Of a DNA stretch of 50,269 nucleotides, positions 48,201 through 50,269 are shown in pieces (position 1 is the stretch's first letter; each line of letters opens with the position of its first letter). The position numbers and the translations under genes are program-made. The DNA is from Acanthaster planci (taxonomy: Eukaryota > Echinodermata > Asteroidea > Valvatida > Acanthasteridae). The stretch is taken from assembly GCF_001949145.1 (NCBI RefSeq), contig NW_019091372.1, positions 428,359-478,627 of the forward strand. The letters are read 5' to 3'. The notes beneath the pieces are model-generated. The model was not told where the DNA came from. It did not search any database and was given only the letters and a program-made list of their open reading frames with translations.

Positions 48201-50269
48201 CTGTTTCCTCTTCAGTGTTTACCGGTCCTCAAATGCCTCTGGTTTTTATTTTACACCGTACACAAAGATAAGTTTTGCTGGTGAAAATAAATAAGTCTTA
48301 GCCAGATTGACTGTGAATTGTTCAAATTCTTTTGCACGCCAGGTATCAGTTTGTTGGGGAGATTGCGACCCGACAGAAGTCAGCCTTGCGCATCCTGCTG
48401 GGGAAGCTTGGGGAGAAACAGAACTACGTCCAGCAAACGAAGAAGCACATCCTGTCCAAGGGGGAGCAATTGCAGACCAACGAGGAACAGGTCACCCAGG
48501 AGATTCGCAACCTCGTCTTCAGGTCAGGGGGCTGATACCGAGGAATAGAGAGGCACCAAAATTTTTTTTAAGTTGGGTGTAGATCCACTCAGCTTGGAAA
48601 TTGACTGAAAGCAAATATTTGTAAGCTTTCAGTTAAAAATTGGGAGTGGTTGTATACATGCAAATCATTTGAAAAAGGGAATGGATTGTGCGCATTCAGG
48701 GGTAAAATGTAATTTGTCACACCATCTCATTCCTTCCCTGGTGTGTGGTAACAGTTGTGAATATCAGTGTAGACTGATGGTGGTTTTTGTTACCAATTAC
48801 AGGTTGGTGAATGACATTACTCAGAGAGGCAAGAAACTTCTAAGTGACTTAAAGGGCGTCTGCGATGCCCGGCGTAAGATGTTTGACCAGCAGATCCTTG
48901 AAGTGCACCGGGTGGAGCAGGCCATCGAGCATGCTGTAGACTTTACCAAGCGTGCCCTGCACTCCGATAACATCACCGCCCTGCTCTACAGTCAGAAGGT
49001 CATAGTTCACCAGCTCGTCTTCCTGTTACGCATCATGTGCACACGACAGCCAATCGCGGGACTGGACATCAAATTCCTGGCCAACATGCAAAACTTACCC
49101 AACTTCTCTCAGCTGTGGACATTAGTGGTCCACGACCCGCTCCAAGCTGGAAACAGCGGGGTAGGGCCACCCACGGCCGCCCCATCTGGATCACACCTCC
49201 CTGGGCCCCACCCACAGGGTGGGCAGGTTCCCCCTGAGTTGTTAGTCGGTGGGCGAATGCGTTCCCCTGGCTCCCGTCCCCTGTCGGCGCAAGAGCTACA
49301 GCAGAAGATCAACCTCCAGCAACTGATGAACAGGCGGCAAAACAGCCTGGAAGCCAACCACCACAGTCCCCAGGGCCGCCCAGGGGAACCCCCCCACCCA
49401 GCCTTCCAGCAGCCCCAAGGTGGCCCCCCACCACTCTCTATCGGTCCCCATCCCCAGAGATTACCCAACCAGGCCACGTATCGCATCTTCCCCAAGAGTC
49501 CCAGTGCCATGGCCTTCCGGCCAGCTCCTCCTCAAAAGTACAATTACCCTCCCCCCAACATCACCATCAATCAGATGTCTAAGCAGATGCTCTCTCAAGT
49601 TGGGATCAACACGGCGGAGACAATCCCCAACATACCTCCAATCCTACCTCCCCGATCCAGCACGGAGCAGTCCGTATCCCTTAGCCGTAGTAACACTCCA
49701 AGCTCACCTCTGCTTGTGAGCCCTGCAAGCAGTGGAGACGAACAAGCCCAAGGTACGTGAGCAAAAACACAAACTCCCCAGAGGAAGTTTTCAAAGCTGG
49801 ATTAATTTATTCATCAGGAATCAGTCACTTTCTTGCTCAGTACTTAAAACTTTCAGGAGGTGCCGCTCATGTTTAATAGGTAACATTGGTTGGGCTACGT
49901 CTTCTTGAATCCTACAAAATCCTCCAAAATCTACTGATTTCAGAAGAATTTAAAGTAGTTGAGGTTTTAGTGTTTATTAGCCGCCGAGTCAAGAATTTCC
50001 CTTTAGTTGTTCTTTATATCGCAGTGAACTACATTCCATCCACAATTCTCAAAACTTCACTTGTGTGCGTGAGTTGTCACCCTTGTATTCACCTCTTTGT
50101 CATTTGATCGGTCTGTAAAGGCAACTTCATGTCATTTTTTGCGGGGGGGGGGGTTACTTTCAGGTAATGGGGCTCGCATCAAAGGAGAAGGCAGTAATTC
50201 TAGAGAAGGTCGAGCAAGCTGCAGTGTGGTGGATGGCCAGCGGAGGAACAATAACTTCTCTCCTCAGAG
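39001..50269 (+). CDS. TIF1-family tripartite-motif protein, 5' six exons (partial)
   Basis: Transcription intermediary factor 1 family (vertebrate TRIM24, TRIM28, TRIM33, TRIM66): nuclear RING E3 ligases and chromatin co-regulators. Coding exons: 39001-39217, 41248-41447, 44773-44987, 48343-48522, 48803-49752, 50164 to the window end; phases agree at every junction, giving 622 residues so far. RING C3HC4: C37, C40, C54, H56, C59, C62, C76, C79. B-box 1: about 114-150. B-box 2: C179, H182, C191, C194, C199, C202, H207, H210. A coiled coil spans about 212-345, a TIF1-specific segment about 356-383 (ends WTLVVHDP), then a Pro/Gln/Ser-rich linker with PNIPPIL near 546-552, similar to LPDIPPI of TRIM33. 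The [26 protein letters not shown] and [10 protein letters not shown] blocks are TIF1-like. No PxVxL HP1 motif was seen. The C-terminal PHD finger and bromodomain should follow to the right. I cannot assign one vertebrate paralogue; an unduplicated TIF1 is likely. Confidence 0.95.
39218..41247 (+). other. TIF1 intron 1
   Basis: 2.0 kb, no further exon seen. It contains several TACATGTA palindromes (for example 39537-39548, 40080-40090, 40845-40852) and CpG-rich cgcacgtacagtacg near 40345. Confidence 0.6.
41248..41447 (+). CDS. TIF1 exon 2: end of RING and most of B-box 1
   Basis: Acceptor TTGCCTTTCAG, donor GTGCAG|GTAAAT. It encodes [11 protein letters not shown], a linker, then B-box 1 from C114. 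The first knuckle is C-L-C instead of the usual C-x2-C; later ligands C126, C129, C134 and C137 are regular. Confidence 0.95.
41511..41862. repeat. polypyrimidine minisatellite in TIF1 intron 2
   Basis: About 350 bp built from variants of CTAACTCCACCCACTCCTTC (unit 15-20 bases). A higher-order unit of about 83 bp is visible: CCACCCTCCCC...CTAACTCCACCCACTC...GCTCCACCCAC...AACTCTGC.GACCTGTTCTCAA starts at 41571 and again at 41654. One strand is almost pure pyrimidine with A interruptions. Open frames across it are an artefact of the repeat. Confidence 0.8.
41863..44772 (+). other. rest of TIF1 intron 2
   Basis: No exon seen. TACATGTA-type palindromes are dense between 42490 and 43480. One compact block (43020-43056) alternates GTACAC, GTACACGTA and TGTACATGTAC. 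Confidence 0.55.
43168..43310 (-). mobile_element. tRNA-derived SINE in TIF1 intron 2
   Basis: Reading the minus strand from 43310: GGGGAGTTAGCTTGGTGTAG (A-box region), then a B box (GGTTCGAACTCC, 43264-43253), then a unique body with GGTGGGTTTTAACCCAGAACA and CTCCTCTGAGTTTTTCCTCC. The last part resembles the conserved 'gtgggttttctccgg...ggtttcctcccac' body of SINEs widespread in marine deuterostomes. It is inserted antisense to the TIF1 gene. Confidence 0.65.
44773..44987 (+). CDS. TIF1 exon 3: end of B-box 1 and B-box 2
   Basis: Acceptor TATGCTTTCAG, donor CACAA|GTAAGC. It supplies H141 and H150 of B-box 1 ([11 protein letters not shown]), a Gly/Ser spacer and the complete B-box 2. Confidence 0.95.
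44988..48342 (+). other. TIF1 intron 3
   Basis: 3.4 kb with no further coding exon between B-box 2 and the coiled coil. It contains a triple GTACG pentamer (45121-45137), a CATGCC run near 45760-45780 and TACATGTA palindromes near 45938, 46227 and 46820. Nothing else recognised. Confidence 0.55.
48343..48522 (+). CDS. TIF1 exon 4: start of coiled coil
   Basis: Acceptor GCACGCCAG, donor TTCAG|GTCAGG. It begins [12 protein letters not shown], equivalent to the YQFLEEA start of the coiled coil in vertebrate TIF1 proteins, and includes [10 protein letters not shown] (compare KLLEKKNYVH). Confidence 0.95.
48803..49752 (+). CDS. TIF1 exon 5: coiled coil, TIF1-specific segment, Pro/Gln-rich linker
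   Basis: Acceptor ACCAATTACAG, donor CAAG|GTACGT. This large exon (316 complete codons) holds the second half of the coiled coil ([18 protein letters not shown]), the TIF1-specific segment and a long disordered linker rich in Pro, Gln, His and Ser. Confidence 0.95.
50164..50269 (+). CDS. TIF1 exon 6 (cut by the window edge)
   Basis: Acceptor TTACTTTCAG; the first two bases complete G588 and 34 codons follow ([16 protein letters not shown]...). The frame stays open to the last base, so the exon or gene continues outside. Confidence 0.85.

Noticed and set aside
48669-48801. N-terminal extension of the large open frame that contains TIF1 exon 5, starting from an ATG at 48678
   Set aside because: These bases are intron 4: a good acceptor ends at 48802, the donor of exon 4 joins it in phase, and only the part from 48803 resembles TIF1 proteins.

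Overview
This is animal nuclear DNA: genes are split by GT-AG introns, non-coding DNA dominates, and small mobile elements are scattered through it. The best clue to the organism is a calcitonin-type neuropeptide precursor whose predicted amidated peptide (Cys-Cys ring, then MLADSN and FGSGGP-amide) looks like those I remember from echinoderms. I read the window as a marine deuterostome, most likely an echinoderm; the class is not decided.

Layout. (1) 1-5.2 kb: mostly non-coding, with one small two-membrane-segment reading frame on the minus strand (2543-2860) that I do not recognise. (2) 5.24-6.6 kb: a complete calcitonin-type gene on the minus strand in three coding exons (122 residues), with an inverted pair of cAMP-response-element octamers just upstream of its start codon. 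(3) 6.6-34.9 kb: about 28 kb with no gene I can support. It holds short inverted-repeat elements (MITE or foldback type), two of them with a second copy in the window, two tRNA-derived SINE-like pieces and a 267-bp element with a clean 5-bp target duplication. (4) 34.9-38.35 kb: the ribosomal protein gene RPL27A on the minus strand, four exons, 149 residues, with a terminal-oligopyrimidine start and a first exon whose only codon is ATG. (5) 39.0 kb to the right edge: the first six coding exons (622 residues) of a TIF1-family gene (TRIM24/28/33/66 group) on the plus strand: RING, B-box 1, B-box 2, coiled coil, TIF1-specific segment and a Pro/Gln-rich linker. The PHD-bromodomain end expected for the family lies beyond the window.

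RPL27A and the TIF1 gene are head to head, with about 650 bp between the RPL27A start site and the TIF1 start codon. To my knowledge human RPL27A and TRIM66 are also adjacent and divergent on 11p15.4, and the human calcitonin genes are on the same arm (11p15.2), so the window may preserve an old deuterostome linkage.

The three genes have unrelated jobs: RPL27A is housekeeping, TIF1 is a chromatin-reading E3 ligase or co-repressor, and the calcitonin precursor is secreted. What they share is position, not a pathway. Gene structures rest on reading frames, splice-site consensus, phase agreement at every junction and family similarity recalled from memory; no search was run.
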